From positions 704,891-768,890 of the forward strand of contig NZ_LMHU01000001.1 in the NCBI RefSeq assembly GCF_001428505.1: a DNA stretch of 64,000 bases. Direction: 5' to 3'. Below are positions 8,069 to 16,795 of this stretch, piece after piece. The first letter of the stretch is position 1, and every line of letters begins with the position of its first letter. A program made the position numbers and the translations under genes. This DNA comes from Terrabacter sp. Root181 (GTDB taxonomy: Bacteria; Actinomycetota; Actinomycetes; Actinomycetales; Dermatophilaceae). The notes under the pieces were generated by a model. It saw only the letters and a program-made list of their open reading frames with translations. It ran no database searches and was not told the origin of the DNA.

Positions 8069-8382
8069 GGGGACGCAGGGGACGGCCCGGACTGCTGGGG
8101 GTGGCGGCCCGCACGGCGGTCGTCGCCGGCACCGCGACCGCCGTGAGCGGCAAGATGCACCAGGGTCAGCAGGCCAAGGCGCAGCAGGCCGCGGACGCCG
8201 AGGCGCAGGCCGCCGCGACCCAGCCGCCACCGCCACCGCCACCGCCACCGCCACCACCGCCCTCCGCCCCCGCGGTCGACGACATGCTGGCCTCGCTCGA
8301 ACGCCTGGCGGCACTGCACGCGCAGGGCATCCTCACCGACGAGGAGCTGGCGCAGCAGAAGGCCCGCATCCTGGGCGGCTGA
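8065..8382 (+). CDS. SHOCT-domain protein with polyproline linker
   Basis: The 105-residue protein has three parts: a short hydrophobic N terminus (LLGVAARTAVVAGTATAVSG), an Ala/Gln-rich stretch with an uninterrupted 13-proline run at about residues 52-64, and a C-terminal SHOCT domain (LERLAALHAQGILTDEELAQQKARIL). SHOCT is a short helical domain found at protein ends, often in oligomerising or membrane-associated proteins. It overlaps the DUF6325 gene by ATGA, and the SulP gene starts 8 bases downstream. The cca/cgc-rich repeat at 8221-8262 encodes the proline run and may be prone to slippage. Confidence 0.85.
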   Translation: MRGRRGRPGLLGVAARTAVVAGTATAVSGKMHQGQQAKAQQAADAEAQAAATQPPPPPPPPPPPPPSAPAVDDMLASLERLAALHAQGILTDEELAQQKARILGG

Positions 8383-8389
8383 TCCACCC

Positions 8390-10093
8390 GTGGGGGCAGC
8401 GACCCCGGGAGCGCGAGCCCTGGCGCGGCTGAGGAGCCGATCGCTGTTGGCCGACCTCAAGGCAGGACTCGTGCTCGGCGTCGAGAGCGTCCCCGACGGG
8501 CTGGCGAGCGGCGTCCTCGCGGGCGTCAACCCGCTCGCGGGGCTCTACGGCTACCTCTACGGCATGGTGGGCGCCGCGCTCTTCACGAGCAGCACGCTCA
8601 TGGCCGTCCAGGCGACCGGGGCCATGTCGCTCGTCGTCGCCGACGCCGACCTGGGGTCGCGCCCCGACCCCGAGCGGGCGCTCTGGACGCTGGCCGCCCT
8701 GACCGGCGTCGTCATGATCGCGGCGGGGCTCCTGCGGGGTGGAGTGCTGCTCCGCTTCGTGCCGAGCTCGGTCATGACCGGCTTCGTCACGGCCGTCGGC
8801 GTCAACATCGTGCTCGGGCAGCTCGGCGACTTCACGGGAGCCGAGACGTCCGGCGCCAACCGGATCATGCGCACCCTCGACCTGCTCCTCCATCCGTGGC
8901 GGATCGACCTCATGACCCTGCTCGTCGGGGTGGTGACGCTCGTCCTCATCGTCGGGCTCCAGCGGACCCGCCTGGGCGCGCTCGGCCTCGTGGTCGCGAT
9001 GGCCGTGAGCTCCCTCCTCGCGGGCGTGCTCGGGTGGCTCTTCGACGCGGACGTCGCCGTCGTCGGCGACATCGCGGCCGTCCCTCACTCGCTCCCGCTG
9101 CCGGCGCTGCCGTCGCTCGGCGACGTGCCCTACCTCGCGTTGCCCGCGGTCTCGCTCGCGTTCATCGGACTCGTGCAGGGCGCCGCGGTCTCGGCTGCGG
9201 TGCCCAACCCCGACGGGCGCTCGTCCGTCGCCTCGCGTGACTTCATCGGCCAAGGGGTCGGCAACGTCGTCTCCGGACTTTTCCGGGGCATGCCGGTCGG
9301 CGGCTCGATGTCGGCGTCGTCGCTCGTCGCGACGGCGGGCGGCCGGACGCGCCTCTCGCTCGGCTTCGCCGGCGGGGTCATGGCACTGGTCGTGCTCGTG
9401 CTCGCCGACGTCGTGGCCCTGGTCGCCCTGCCGTCCATCGCGGCGCTGCTCATGGTCGTCGGCGCCGGCGCGGTGAAGCCGGCGAGGGTGCAGTCGGTCA
9501 TGCGCACGGGGACCGTCCAGACCGTCGTCCTCGCCCTCACCTTCGTGCTGACCCTGCTCATCCCGGTGCAGTACGCCGTGCTCGTCGGGGTCGCCCTCGC
9601 GATCGTGCTCCACGTCGTCGAGCAGTCCAACCGGGTGCGGGTCGCCAGCCTCGACCTCGACGCCGACGGGAGGGTGCGCCAGGGCGAGCCACCGGACACG
9701 GTGCCGGGCGGCGAGGTGCTCGTGCTCCAGCCGTACGGCTCCCTCTTCTTCGCCAGCGCCCCGACGTTCCGGGCCCTGCTGCCGCGCGTCGACGAGGGGT
9801 CGCGGCACGCCGTCGTCGTGCTCCGGCTGCGCGGGGTCGACCAGATCGGGCTGACCCTCATCGACGTGCTCCGCGGCTACGCGAGGGAGCTCCACGCCCA
9901 TGACGGCGTCCTCAAGCTCGTCGTCGACAACCGGCAGGTCCTGCACCAGATGGAGGCCGAGGGGCTCGTCGGCCTCGTGGGCCCCGACCACGTCTACCTC
10001 GGCACCGAGTGGCTGGGCGAGACCACCCGCCGGGCCCGGGCCGACGCACTGCGGCTCCTCGCCGAGTCGGGCCCGGCCGACGAAGAGGCCTGA
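8390..10093 (+). CDS. SulP-family anion transporter with STAS domain
   Basis: The 567-residue protein (GTG start) has the SLC26/SulP layout: LKAGLVLGVESVPDGLASGVLAGVNPLAGLYG at the start, about 10-12 membrane segments, an internal VGNVVSGLFRGMPVGGSMSASSLVATAGGRTR signature, and a C-terminal STAS domain (about residues 440-560) with VLRLRGVDQIGLTLIDVLRGY. Family members carry sulfate, bicarbonate or dicarboxylates; the substrate is not visible. Eight bases separate it from the SHOCT gene, so co-transcription is likely. Confidence 0.9.
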   Translation: MGAATPGARALARLRSRSLLADLKAGLVLGVESVPDGLASGVLAGVNPLAGLYGYLYGMVGAALFTSSTLMAVQATGAMSLVVADADLGSRPDPERALWTLAALTGVVMIAAGLLRGGVLLRFVPSSVMTGFVTAVGVNIVLGQLGDFTGAETSGANRIMRTLDLLLHPWRIDLMTLLVGVVTLVLIVGLQRTRLGALGLVVAMAVSSLLAGVLGWLFDADVAVVGDIAAVPHSLPLPALPSLGDVPYLALPAVSLAFIGLVQGAAVSAAVPNPDGRSSVASRDFIGQGVGNVVSGLFRGMPVGGSMSASSLVATAGGRTRLSLGFAGGVMALVVLVLADVVALVALPSIAALLMVVGAGAVKPARVQSVMRTGTVQTVVLALTFVLTLLIPVQYAVLVGVALAIVLHVVEQSNRVRVASLDLDADGRVRQGEPPDTVPGGEVLVLQPYGSLFFASAPTFRALLPRVDEGSRHAVVVLRLRGVDQIGLTLIDVLRGYARELHAHDGVLKLVVDNRQVLHQMEAEGLVGLVGPDHVYLGTEWLGETTRRARADALRLLAESGPADEEA

Positions 10094-10154
10094 CCGCCTA
10101 GGCTGAACGTCAACAGGTGTGGTCCGAGGGGACCGTGACGACAGGAGGATGACC

Positions 10155-10838
10155 GTGGGCTTCCCGGAGAACGTGCTCGCCAAGGGAGAGAAGGTCGAGC
10201 GCGACCTGCACCCGCACTGGCTCACCGTCGTCGTGCCCACGCTCTTCGGCCTGCTGCTGGCCGCGGCCTGCATCACCGTCGCGCGCGCCACCCCCGACGA
10301 CGACACCGGCAACCGGATCCAGTGGATCGCCGTGGCAGTGTTCGTCCTCGTCGCCGTCCCGGCGGTCTTCGTGCCCTACCTGCGCTGGCGCACCACCCAC
10401 TACGTCATCACCTCGCACCGCGTCATGGTGCGCCGAGGCATCCTGACGAAGAACGGCAAGGACATCACGCTCTCGAAGATCACCGACGTGAGCTTCCAAC
10501 AGACCGTGGTCGACCGGATCATCGGCGCGGGCTCGCTGCACATCGAGTCGGCCGGCGACAGCCCCGACGAGAACCTCACGAACATCCCGCGCAGCAACGA
10601 GGTCCAGCAGCTCATCAACCGCCTCATCGACGAGGACGACCTGCGCCGGCGCACCCACGGCCGCGGCATGGCCGACGCCCCCGGCTCTGACCCGGCCTCC
10701 GCGTCCGGTGACGACGGCTACGACGACGACACCACGGCGATCCCGCCCCAGCGGTCCGGGCGTCCCGACCGGCCCGAACTCGCCGAGGAGCGCCGCCGCC
10801 CGCGCGACCTCGGTGACGGCAGCGACCAGGCGCTCTGA
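10155..10838 (+). CDS. PH-domain (bPH2) membrane protein
   Basis: I choose GTG at 10155, six bases after AGGAGG (10143-10148); the ATG at 10149 abuts the Shine-Dalgarno. That gives 227 residues: two membrane segments (WLTVVVPTLFGLLLAAACITVA and IAVAVFVLVAVPAVFVPYL), then a YdbT/DUF304-type PH domain (THYVITSHRVMVRRGILTKNGKDITLSKITDVSFQQTVVDRIIGAGSL), then a disordered acidic/Arg tail. A TAGGCT at 10099-10104 is a likely -10 box. The family is membrane-bound and of uncertain function. Confidence 0.85.
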   Translation: MGFPENVLAKGEKVERDLHPHWLTVVVPTLFGLLLAAACITVARATPDDDTGNRIQWIAVAVFVLVAVPAVFVPYLRWRTTHYVITSHRVMVRRGILTKNGKDITLSKITDVSFQQTVVDRIIGAGSLHIESAGDSPDENLTNIPRSNEVQQLINRLIDEDDLRRRTHGRGMADAPGSDPASASGDDGYDDDTTAIPPQRSGRPDRPELAEERRRPRDLGDGSDQAL

Positions 10839-10889
10839 GCTCGTCGCCGTCCTCTGCCGCACCGCAGGCGCGTGTGGCATCGTCGGGTC

Positions 10890-12653
10890 ATGACCTCCAC
10901 TGTCGACGAAGCCGGTGTGACCGCGACCTACCGGGCCGCCCGTGACGAGCTCCTCTCCCTGCGTGGCGACCATGCGCGCGCCGTCCGCGAGTTCACCTTC
11001 CCCGACGTGGGGGACCGCTGGAACTGGGGCATCGACTGGTTCGACGCCGTCGCCCGGGGCAACGACGGCGCCTGCCTGACGATCGTCGAGCAGGACGAGT
11101 CGTCGAGGTCGTACTCCTGGGACGAGATGGCCCGCCGCTCCGACCAGGTGGCCGCGCGGCTCGCCGCCCTCGGTGTCCGCCGGGGTGACTCCGTGATCCT
11201 CATGCTCGGCAACCAGGTCGAGCTCTGGGAGTCGATGCTCGCCGTCATCAAGCTCGGTGCCGTCGTCATGCCCACGACGACCGCCGTCGGCCCCGGCGAC
11301 CTCGTCGACCGGATGGAGCGGGGGGCCGCCCGCGCCGTCATCACCAACGCGTCCGAGGTGCACAAGCTCGACGACGTGGCCGGCGACTACGCACGCGTCG
11401 CCGTCGGTGGAGCCGACCCGGCGGGGACCGCCACGGACGGCTGGGAGCGCCACGAGGCGGCATACGACCTCGACGTCCCGGCCACCGAGCACCCCGGCAC
11501 CGGACCCGACGACCGCATGCTCCTCTACTTCACGTCCGGCACGACGAGCCGCCCCAAGCTCGTCGAGCACACCCAGCGCTCCTACCCCGTCGGGCACCTG
11601 TCGACGATGTACTGGATCGGGCTCCGGCCCGGCGACGTGCACCTCAACATCAGCAGCCCGGGCTGGGCCAAGCACGCGTGGTCGTCGTTCTTCGCGCCGT
11701 GGGCCGCCGAGGCGACGGCGTTCGTCTACAACTACAGCCGGTTCGACCCCGCCGCCCTGCTGCGGGTCCTGCGCACGCACGAAGTGACGTCGATCTGCGC
11801 GCCGCCGACGGTGTGGCGGATGCTCATCAAGAGCGACCTGTCGGGCGGCCCGGGGTCGCTGCGCGAGGTCATCGGCGCCGGCGAGCCGCTCAACCCCGAG
11901 GTCATCGCCCAGGTCGACAAGGCGTGGGGGCTGACCATCCGCGACGGCTACGGCCAGACCGAGATGACGGCCGCGGTCGGCAACACGCCCGGCTCGACCG
12001 TCAAGCCCGGCTCGATGGGACGACCCCTGCCCGGCTGCCCGGTCGTCGTCGTCGACCCGATCACGAATGTCCTTGTCACAGAGCCGGACTCGGACGGCAA
12101 CCGCGAGGGCGAGATCTGCCTCGACCTGTCGCAGCACCCGGTGCCGCTCATGACGGGCTACCAGGGTGACGAGCAGCGCAACGCCGACGCCATGGCCGGC
12201 GGTTTCTACCACACCGGCGACGTCGCCTCGGTGGACGCCGACGGCTACATCTCCTTCGTGGGCCGCACCGACGACGTCTTCAAGGCGAGCGACTACAAGA
12301 TCAGCCCGTTCGAGGTCGAGTCGGTCCTCATCGAGCACCCGGCCGTCGCCGAGGCCGCCGTCGTGCCCGCGCCCGACCCGGTGCGCCTCGCCGTGCCCAA
12401 GGCGTACATCGCCCTCGCCCCGGGCCACGAGCCCGGCGAGGACGTCGCGCGCTCGATCCTCGCCCACGCCCGCGAGAAGCTAGCGCCGTGGCAGCGGGTG
12501 CGACGCATCGAGTTCTACGAGCTGCCCAAGACGATCTCCGGCAAGATCCGCCGGGTCGAGCTGCGTGGCCGGGAGAGCGACCTCGAGGCGGCCGGAGCGG
12601 GCCAGCCCGAGAACGAGTGGCGCGACGACCAGTTCCCCGACCTCAAGGGGTGA
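10890..12653 (+). CDS. AMP-forming acyl-CoA synthetase (MACS-like)
   Basis: This is a 587-residue ANL-superfamily ligase that activates a carboxylic acid as acyl-AMP and then acyl-CoA. The P-loop LLYFTSGTTSRPKLVEH sits at about residue 210, DGYGQTEMT is the A5 region, YHTGDVASVDADGYISFVGRTDDVFKASDYKISPFEVES spans A7-A8, and PKTISGKIRRVELR carries the catalytic Lys. The NWGIDWFD opening resembles the medium-chain acyl-CoA synthetase group. Chain length is not deducible. Its 3' end overlaps the convergent phosphoesterase gene by 11 bases. Confidence 0.9.
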   Translation: MTSTVDEAGVTATYRAARDELLSLRGDHARAVREFTFPDVGDRWNWGIDWFDAVARGNDGACLTIVEQDESSRSYSWDEMARRSDQVAARLAALGVRRGDSVILMLGNQVELWESMLAVIKLGAVVMPTTTAVGPGDLVDRMERGAARAVITNASEVHKLDDVAGDYARVAVGGADPAGTATDGWERHEAAYDLDVPATEHPGTGPDDRMLLYFTSGTTSRPKLVEHTQRSYPVGHLSTMYWIGLRPGDVHLNISSPGWAKHAWSSFFAPWAAEATAFVYNYSRFDPAALLRVLRTHEVTSICAPPTVWRMLIKSDLSGGPGSLREVIGAGEPLNPEVIAQVDKAWGLTIRDGYGQTEMTAAVGNTPGSTVKPGSMGRPLPGCPVVVVDPITNVLVTEPDSDGNREGEICLDLSQHPVPLMTGYQGDEQRNADAMAGGFYHTGDVASVDADGYISFVGRTDDVFKASDYKISPFEVESVLIEHPAVAEAAVVPAPDPVRLAVPKAYIALAPGHEPGEDVARSILAHAREKLAPWQRVRRIEFYELPKTISGKIRRVELRGRESDLEAAGAGQPENEWRDDQFPDLKG

Positions 12654-14316
12654 GGGTCGAGGAGGTCGGGGCCGCAGGGGTCGTCGTCGACGGCGACGCC
12701 GGGTCCTGCGGCACGAGGGGCAGGGAGCGCATCGTCGTCTCGTCGATGCGGCTGCATAGGCGCCTGGCCGGGTCCGGCTGGTCCTGACCCGGCTGCTGCA
12801 CGGTCGGCGCCACGGGTCGGTAGGGGTCGATGCGGGCGCCGCTGATGACCTGGACGCTGTCGTAGGCGGGGCGCCCCTCGAGCAGGTTGCGGAACGAGTA
12901 GCGCGTCAGCGAGGTCAGCTCGCACGACGTGCCGAACTGCGCGACGTCGAAGGAGTAGGGCTGCCCGTCGAGCTCCTCGCCCGGCCCCTCGGAGTAGTGC
13001 GAGACGACGCCTCCACCGGTGAAGGTGCCGACCTGGATCCGGTTCCCCTCGATCGCCGGCGTGTGCATGTGCCCGTTGACGAGCAGGCGCCCGCGCTCGA
13101 CCTGCTCGGCGGCATACGGCTCGTGCGTCACGACGACGTCGGGCTCGGGCTGGTCGCCCACGGCCGCGTTGTAGCGGTCGGCCGCGGGCTTGGCCTTGGC
13201 CGTCGGGTCGGCGTTGTCGTCGCCGAAGTAGCGCGGGTCGTTGAAGCCGGTGATGCGCAGGCCGTGGAAGGTCAGCTCGCGCAGCGACCCCGCGGCGTCC
13301 TCGAGGAGCACGACGTTGGGGATGCGGCCGAGGCGCGAGAGGACCGCACGGTCGGTCGGGGACGACTGGTCGTGGTTGCCACTCGTGAAGATGTAGGGCA
13401 CGCCGAGCGACTGGATGGAGGCGTAGAGGCCGGCGGCGTCCCCCTCCTGGACGCGGCCGAAGTTGACGAGGTCGCCGCTGTCGATGACGGCGTCGACGTC
13501 CTCCTCCTCGATGATCGTGCGCATCAGGGCGTACTGGTTCGCGCCGTGGATGTCGGAGACGAGCAGGAAGCGGGCCGAGACGGGCTCGTTGACGTTGCCG
13601 GCGACGTACTTCTGCTGGAGCGCCTGCGTCACCGCGAGGAGGTTGCGGAAGTAGGGCGTCACCTGGGTGGCCCGCGCCTCGACGTCCGCGAGGAGCCCGG
13701 CGTTGCGCTGGACGACGCCGAGGACGCCGGTCGTGCGGTACTCCGCGAAGCGGCTCGGCTGGTAGGTCAGGGCGATCCCGCCGAAGGTGACGACGGTCGC
13801 CACCACCATCGCCGACGCGACGAAGATCACGTGGTGGCGGCGGGTGTTGCGCTGTCGGATGTAGTGCGAGGCGAGGGCGAGGAGCACCGCGATGGCCGTC
13901 GCGCCGAGGACGAAGCGGATGCCGACGCCGACCCCCGCCTGGGCGATCGCCGACGAGATCTCGTCGGAGGACGGCTGCAGGGCCTTGATGTCGACGTTGG
14001 GCCGGGTGAAGAGGTTGGTGATCTCCTCGCGCACGGCGACCTGCACGTCGAGGCCGGGCGCGACGATGGGAGAGGCGAACTGGACGTCGACGTCCCCGAC
14101 GATCGTGGGCGCGTGGAGCACGGGGGAGTGACGCGGCACGGGGTCGAGGCGCAGGACGGCGCGGTACTGCGACGTCTCGGCGACGGTCGGCGCGAGGTTG
14201 GTCGCAGCGACCCCGCCGAGGTAGCAGGCTGCGAGCACCGCGAGCCACTTGAGCACGTGCGAGGCCCGGCGCAGCCAGGGGCTGTCACCGGTCAGCAGGT
14301 CGCCCACCTGTCGCAT
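12643..14316 (-). CDS. Membrane-anchored metallophosphoesterase
   Basis: The 557-residue protein has a TM near the N terminus (LKWLAVLAACYLGGVAA), a roughly 100-residue external region, two further TMs (FVLGATAIAVLLALAS, VIFVASAMVVATVVTFGGI), then a calcineurin-like phosphoesterase domain. The metal motifs are in order: SDIHG, DSGDLV, SGNHDQ, VVTHEP and NGHMHTP. The C terminus is Pro/Thr-rich. The ATG is 6 bases after TAGGGT (14323-14328), consistent with a leaderless transcript. The phosphate ester cleaved is unknown; placement at the envelope is inferred from the TM segments. Confidence 0.87.
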   Translation of the reverse strand: MRQVGDLLTGDSPWLRRASHVLKWLAVLAACYLGGVAATNLAPTVAETSQYRAVLRLDPVPRHSPVLHAPTIVGDVDVQFASPIVAPGLDVQVAVREEITNLFTRPNVDIKALQPSSDEISSAIAQAGVGVGIRFVLGATAIAVLLALASHYIRQRNTRRHHVIFVASAMVVATVVTFGGIALTYQPSRFAEYRTTGVLGVVQRNAGLLADVEARATQVTPYFRNLLAVTQALQQKYVAGNVNEPVSARFLLVSDIHGANQYALMRTIIEEEDVDAVIDSGDLVNFGRVQEGDAAGLYASIQSLGVPYIFTSGNHDQSSPTDRAVLSRLGRIPNVVLLEDAAGSLRELTFHGLRITGFNDPRYFGDDNADPTAKAKPAADRYNAAVGDQPEPDVVVTHEPYAAEQVERGRLLVNGHMHTPAIEGNRIQVGTFTGGGVVSHYSEGPGEELDGQPYSFDVAQFGTSCELTSLTRYSFRNLLEGRPAYDSVQVISGARIDPYRPVAPTVQQPGQDQPDPARRLCSRIDETTMRSLPLVPQDPASPSTTTPAAPTSSTLTP

Positions 14317-14418
14317 CGACTCACCCTAACCGGACCGGGACGTGTCACCCGGACGGTGCCGCCCGTTCACGTCGGCGTGCTGCGATGAGGACGTCAGCGC
14401 ACGCAGCGAGGAGGAGTC

Positions 14419-14619
14419 ATGGGGTCGACTCGTCGCAAGGCCGTCGTCGTCACGGCGCTCGTGGCGTATGCCGTCCTGCTCGTCCTCGGCCCGCGCGTCC
14501 TCGGCGGGTCGGCCGGGGTCGTCATCCTCGTGGCGAGCTTCGTCGTCGGCTTCGCGTGGCTCGTGCTGCTCGTCGCCCCGTGGGCGGCGCGTGGTCGCGA
14601 CCGTAGTCTGAGGCGGTGA
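14419..14619 (+). CDS. Small two-helix membrane protein
   Basis: The 66-residue protein starts at the ATG at 14419 with a strong GAGGAGG upstream. It has two hydrophobic helices (VVVTALVAYAVLLVLGPRVLGG and GVVILVASFVVGFAWLVLLVAPWAA) flanked by basic ends (GSTRRKA, RGRDRSLRR). I recognise no family. Its last four bases overlap the GTG of the histidine phosphatase gene (GTGA). A TAGTCT at 14604-14609 inside its 3' end could also give that downstream gene its own leaderless promoter. Confidence 0.65.
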   Translation: MGSTRRKAVVVTALVAYAVLLVLGPRVLGGSAGVVILVASFVVGFAWLVLLVAPWAARGRDRSLRR

Positions 14620-15299
14620 GCCTCGAGCACCGACCGACCCGGATCATCCTCGTGCGACACGGCGAGTCCGAGGGGAACCTCGACGACACCATCTACGAGC
14701 GGGTCCCCGACCATCGGATCGGCTTGACACCCAAGGGATTCGAGCAGGCGCGCCAGACCGGTGCCGTCATCCGGGACGTGCTCGACGGTGAGTCGGTGGA
14801 GGTGTACGCCTCGCCCTACGTCCGCACCCGGCAGACGGTCGAGGCGATGGCTCTGCCGGTCGCTGCGGGTGACGTGCGGGTCGAGCCGCGCCTGCGCGAG
14901 CAGGACTGGGCCAACTTCCAGGACCCCGTCGACATCGCCGAGCAGAAGGCGCAGCGCGACCGCTACGGCCACTTCTTCTACCGTTTCACCGAGGGGGAGT
15001 CCGGCTCGGACGTCTACGACCGGGTGTCGACGTTCCTCGAGTCGATGCACCGCAACTTCGAGACGCCGGCCGCGCCGCGCAACGTCGTGATCGTGACGCA
15101 CGGCCTGACGATGCGGCTCTTCTGCATGCGGTGGTTCCACTGGGGCGTCGACTACTTCGAGTCGCTCGACAACCCCGGGAACGCCCAGCCCGTGGTCCTG
15201 CTGAGGCAGCCGGACTTCCGCTACAAGCTCGAGGCCCCGTTCACGCAGTGGGACACGGGCGTCGTGCCCACCGAGCGCGAGCGCTCCAGCTGGCTCTGA
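14616..15299 (+). CDS. Histidine phosphatase family protein (phosphoglycerate-mutase-like)
   Basis: The 227-residue protein carries the branch-1 signature IILVRHGESEGN at residues 10-21, with the phospho-acceptor His. It also has YVRTRQTVEA, EQDWANFQDP and the second His in VIVTHGLTMRLF. GTG start. The family covers many phosphomonoesterases; the EQDWGNFQ-type insert is shared with a group of fungal and actinobacterial phosphatases of unknown substrate. A second, different histidine phosphatase lies at 36697-37293. Confidence 0.88.
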   Translation: MSLEHRPTRIILVRHGESEGNLDDTIYERVPDHRIGLTPKGFEQARQTGAVIRDVLDGESVEVYASPYVRTRQTVEAMALPVAAGDVRVEPRLREQDWANFQDPVDIAEQKAQRDRYGHFFYRFTEGESGSDVYDRVSTFLESMHRNFETPAAPRNVVIVTHGLTMRLFCMRWFHWGVDYFESLDNPGNAQPVVLLRQPDFRYKLEAPFTQWDTGVVPTERERSSWL

Positions 15300-15307
15300 C
15301 CCTCGGG

Positions 15308-15940
15308 TCAGAGGTACTGGCCGGTGGGGCCCGGGTCGCCCGGGTGGTGCTCGCCCGGCTGCATGCCGGGAGGCGTCCCGTAGGTGACGCCCGGGCCGGG
15401 CGGCAGGGCGCGCATCTGCTGGAGCTGCTGCTGCGCCGCCATCTGCTGCGCGACGAGCGCCGTCTGGATGCCGTGGAAGAGCCCCTCGAGCCAGCCGACG
15501 AGCTGGGCCTGGGCGATGCGCAGCTCCGCGTCGGACGGGGAGTCGTCGCGGAACGGCAGCGCGATCCGGTCGAGCTCGGCGACGAGCTCGGGCGCGAGGC
15601 CGTCCTTGAGCTCCTCGATGGAGCGGTGGTGCACGTCGGCGAGGCGGCGGCGCCCGGCCTCGTCGAGAGGAGCGTTGCGCACCTCCTCGAGCAACTGCTT
15701 GATCATCGAGCCGATGCGCATGACCTTGGCCGGCTCCTCGACGAGGTCCGCCGGGTTGGTGCGCTCCCGCTCGCGTCGCTCCTCGCGGCTCTCCGCGTGG
15801 GTGTGCTTGCCATCGGCGGGGTCGTCGTCCTGAGCGTTCGCGACGCCCATGCCGTCGGGGGTCACGACGACGATGCGCGGCTCGTCGCGCTGGGAGTCGG
15901 TGTCGGTGCCCTGGCCCTGTCGGCTCGCGTCGTCGCTCAT
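15308..15940 (-). CDS. bpa: Bacterial proteasome activator (Bpa/PafE-like)
   Basis: The 210-residue protein ends in GQYL, the HbYX-like C-terminal tail by which Bpa/PafE rings open the 20S proteasome gate. The helical core runs from VMRIGSMIKQLLEEVRNAPLDEAGRRRLADVHHRSIEELKDGLAPELVAELDRI through SDAELRIAQAQLVGWLEGLFHGIQTALVAQQMAAQ, followed by a Pro/Gly-rich linker. This implies the host has an actinobacterial 20S proteasome (inference; no prcAB in view). I use the ATG at 15938-15940; an ATG 9 bases upstream is also possible. Confidence 0.9.
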   Translation of the reverse strand: MSDDASRQGQGTDTDSQRDEPRIVVVTPDGMGVANAQDDDPADGKHTHAESREERRERERTNPADLVEEPAKVMRIGSMIKQLLEEVRNAPLDEAGRRRLADVHHRSIEELKDGLAPELVAELDRIALPFRDDSPSDAELRIAQAQLVGWLEGLFHGIQTALVAQQMAAQQQLQQMRALPPGPGVTYGTPPGMQPGEHHPGDPGPTGQYL

Positions 15941-16073
15941 GCGCTCCATCCTGCCTCACGCGCCGGTCTGGATGGTCGGGGCCCGTGCGTCCCCCGTCAG
16001 GTCGCACGGGCGTCCAGGCGCGACGAGGCACCCGCCCTCAGGTCGAGCCCGAGGGCGGGCAGGTGCGAGGTTG

Positions 16074-16685
16074 TCAGCGCGCGCCGGCCGTGGCGAACCA
16101 CGGGTGGTGGAGGTCGTGGTAGCTGACGTCGCTCATCAGCGCCATCATCTCGTCCATCTCCGCCTGGGTCTCGGGGGGCGGGCTCTTCTGCTCGCCCTCG
16201 CGCGCCGCGTCCTCGGTGCGGAAGGCCATCGTCTGGGTGAAGAAGCCGTCGGCGTCGATCGCGATGGTGCCGCCGATGATGTCGGGGCGGGCCTCGTGGA
16301 GCATGTCCATCGGGCCCTCCATCATGTGGCGGAAGCGCTCCGCGTCGCTGAGCCGGCCCTGGATGACCTGGACGAAGCCGGCGTCGTCGCTGCCGCCGTC
16401 GAGCATCATCGTCACGTCGTCGCAGTCGTGGAAGCTGGCTTCTCCGTCGAAGAGCCGAGCCGTCTGCTCCCACCATGCGCCCTGCTCGGGGCGGGCCGAG
16501 TTGGCCTCGGCCGAGGCCCGCGAGTCGAAGCGGACCACGCCGACGAACTCGCCGTCCTCCGTGATGCCGTACGTCCCGCCGAGCCAGCCCTGCGCGCCCG
16601 GCTCGAGTTCCTCGCGCCACCGGTCCATCTGCCGGTGGATGGCGTCGGCGTCGGTGCACCGACCCTGGATGACCTGGATGAACAC
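16074..16685 (-). CDS. Tandem-duplicated small alpha/beta-barrel (ABM-like) protein
   Basis: The start is GTG at 16683-16685, six bases after GGGAGG, giving 203 residues. Two repeats of about 90 residues each open with an almost identical strand, FIQVIQGRCTDADAIHRQM and FVQVIQGRLSDAERFRHMM, and both continue to a GWLGGTYGITEDG or DIIGGTIAIDADG block. The pattern resembles dimeric ferredoxin-like (antibiotic monooxygenase/DABB) domains, here fused so one chain would form the usual dimer. No heme or substrate motif is obvious. The remaining sequence is acidic. Confidence 0.7.
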   Translation of the reverse strand: MFIQVIQGRCTDADAIHRQMDRWREELEPGAQGWLGGTYGITEDGEFVGVVRFDSRASAEANSARPEQGAWWEQTARLFDGEASFHDCDDVTMMLDGGSDDAGFVQVIQGRLSDAERFRHMMEGPMDMLHEARPDIIGGTIAIDADGFFTQTMAFRTEDAAREGEQKSPPPETQAEMDEMMALMSDVSYHDLHHPWFATAGAR

Positions 16686-16795
16686 CGTGAACCTCCCGTT
16701 GCGATCGGGGGCCGCTTCGAGCCGAAGTGGCCCATCGATCGACGGTACGCCGGTCGCGTCGGACGCGTCAGGGGACGAGTCCGACACGACCGGAT

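Noticed and set aside
8221-8262. cca/cgc tract as a possible repeat array
   Set aside because: It simply encodes the polyproline linker of the SHOCT protein; no spacers or longer repeat units.
8333-10312. 659-residue minus-strand frame opposite the SulP gene
   Set aside because: It is rich in Asp, Arg, Gly and His with no domains; typical antisense shadow in high-GC DNA.
10110-12467. 785-residue minus-strand frame opposite the acyl-CoA synthetase
   Set aside because: Same antisense composition; the plus strand carries every ANL motif.
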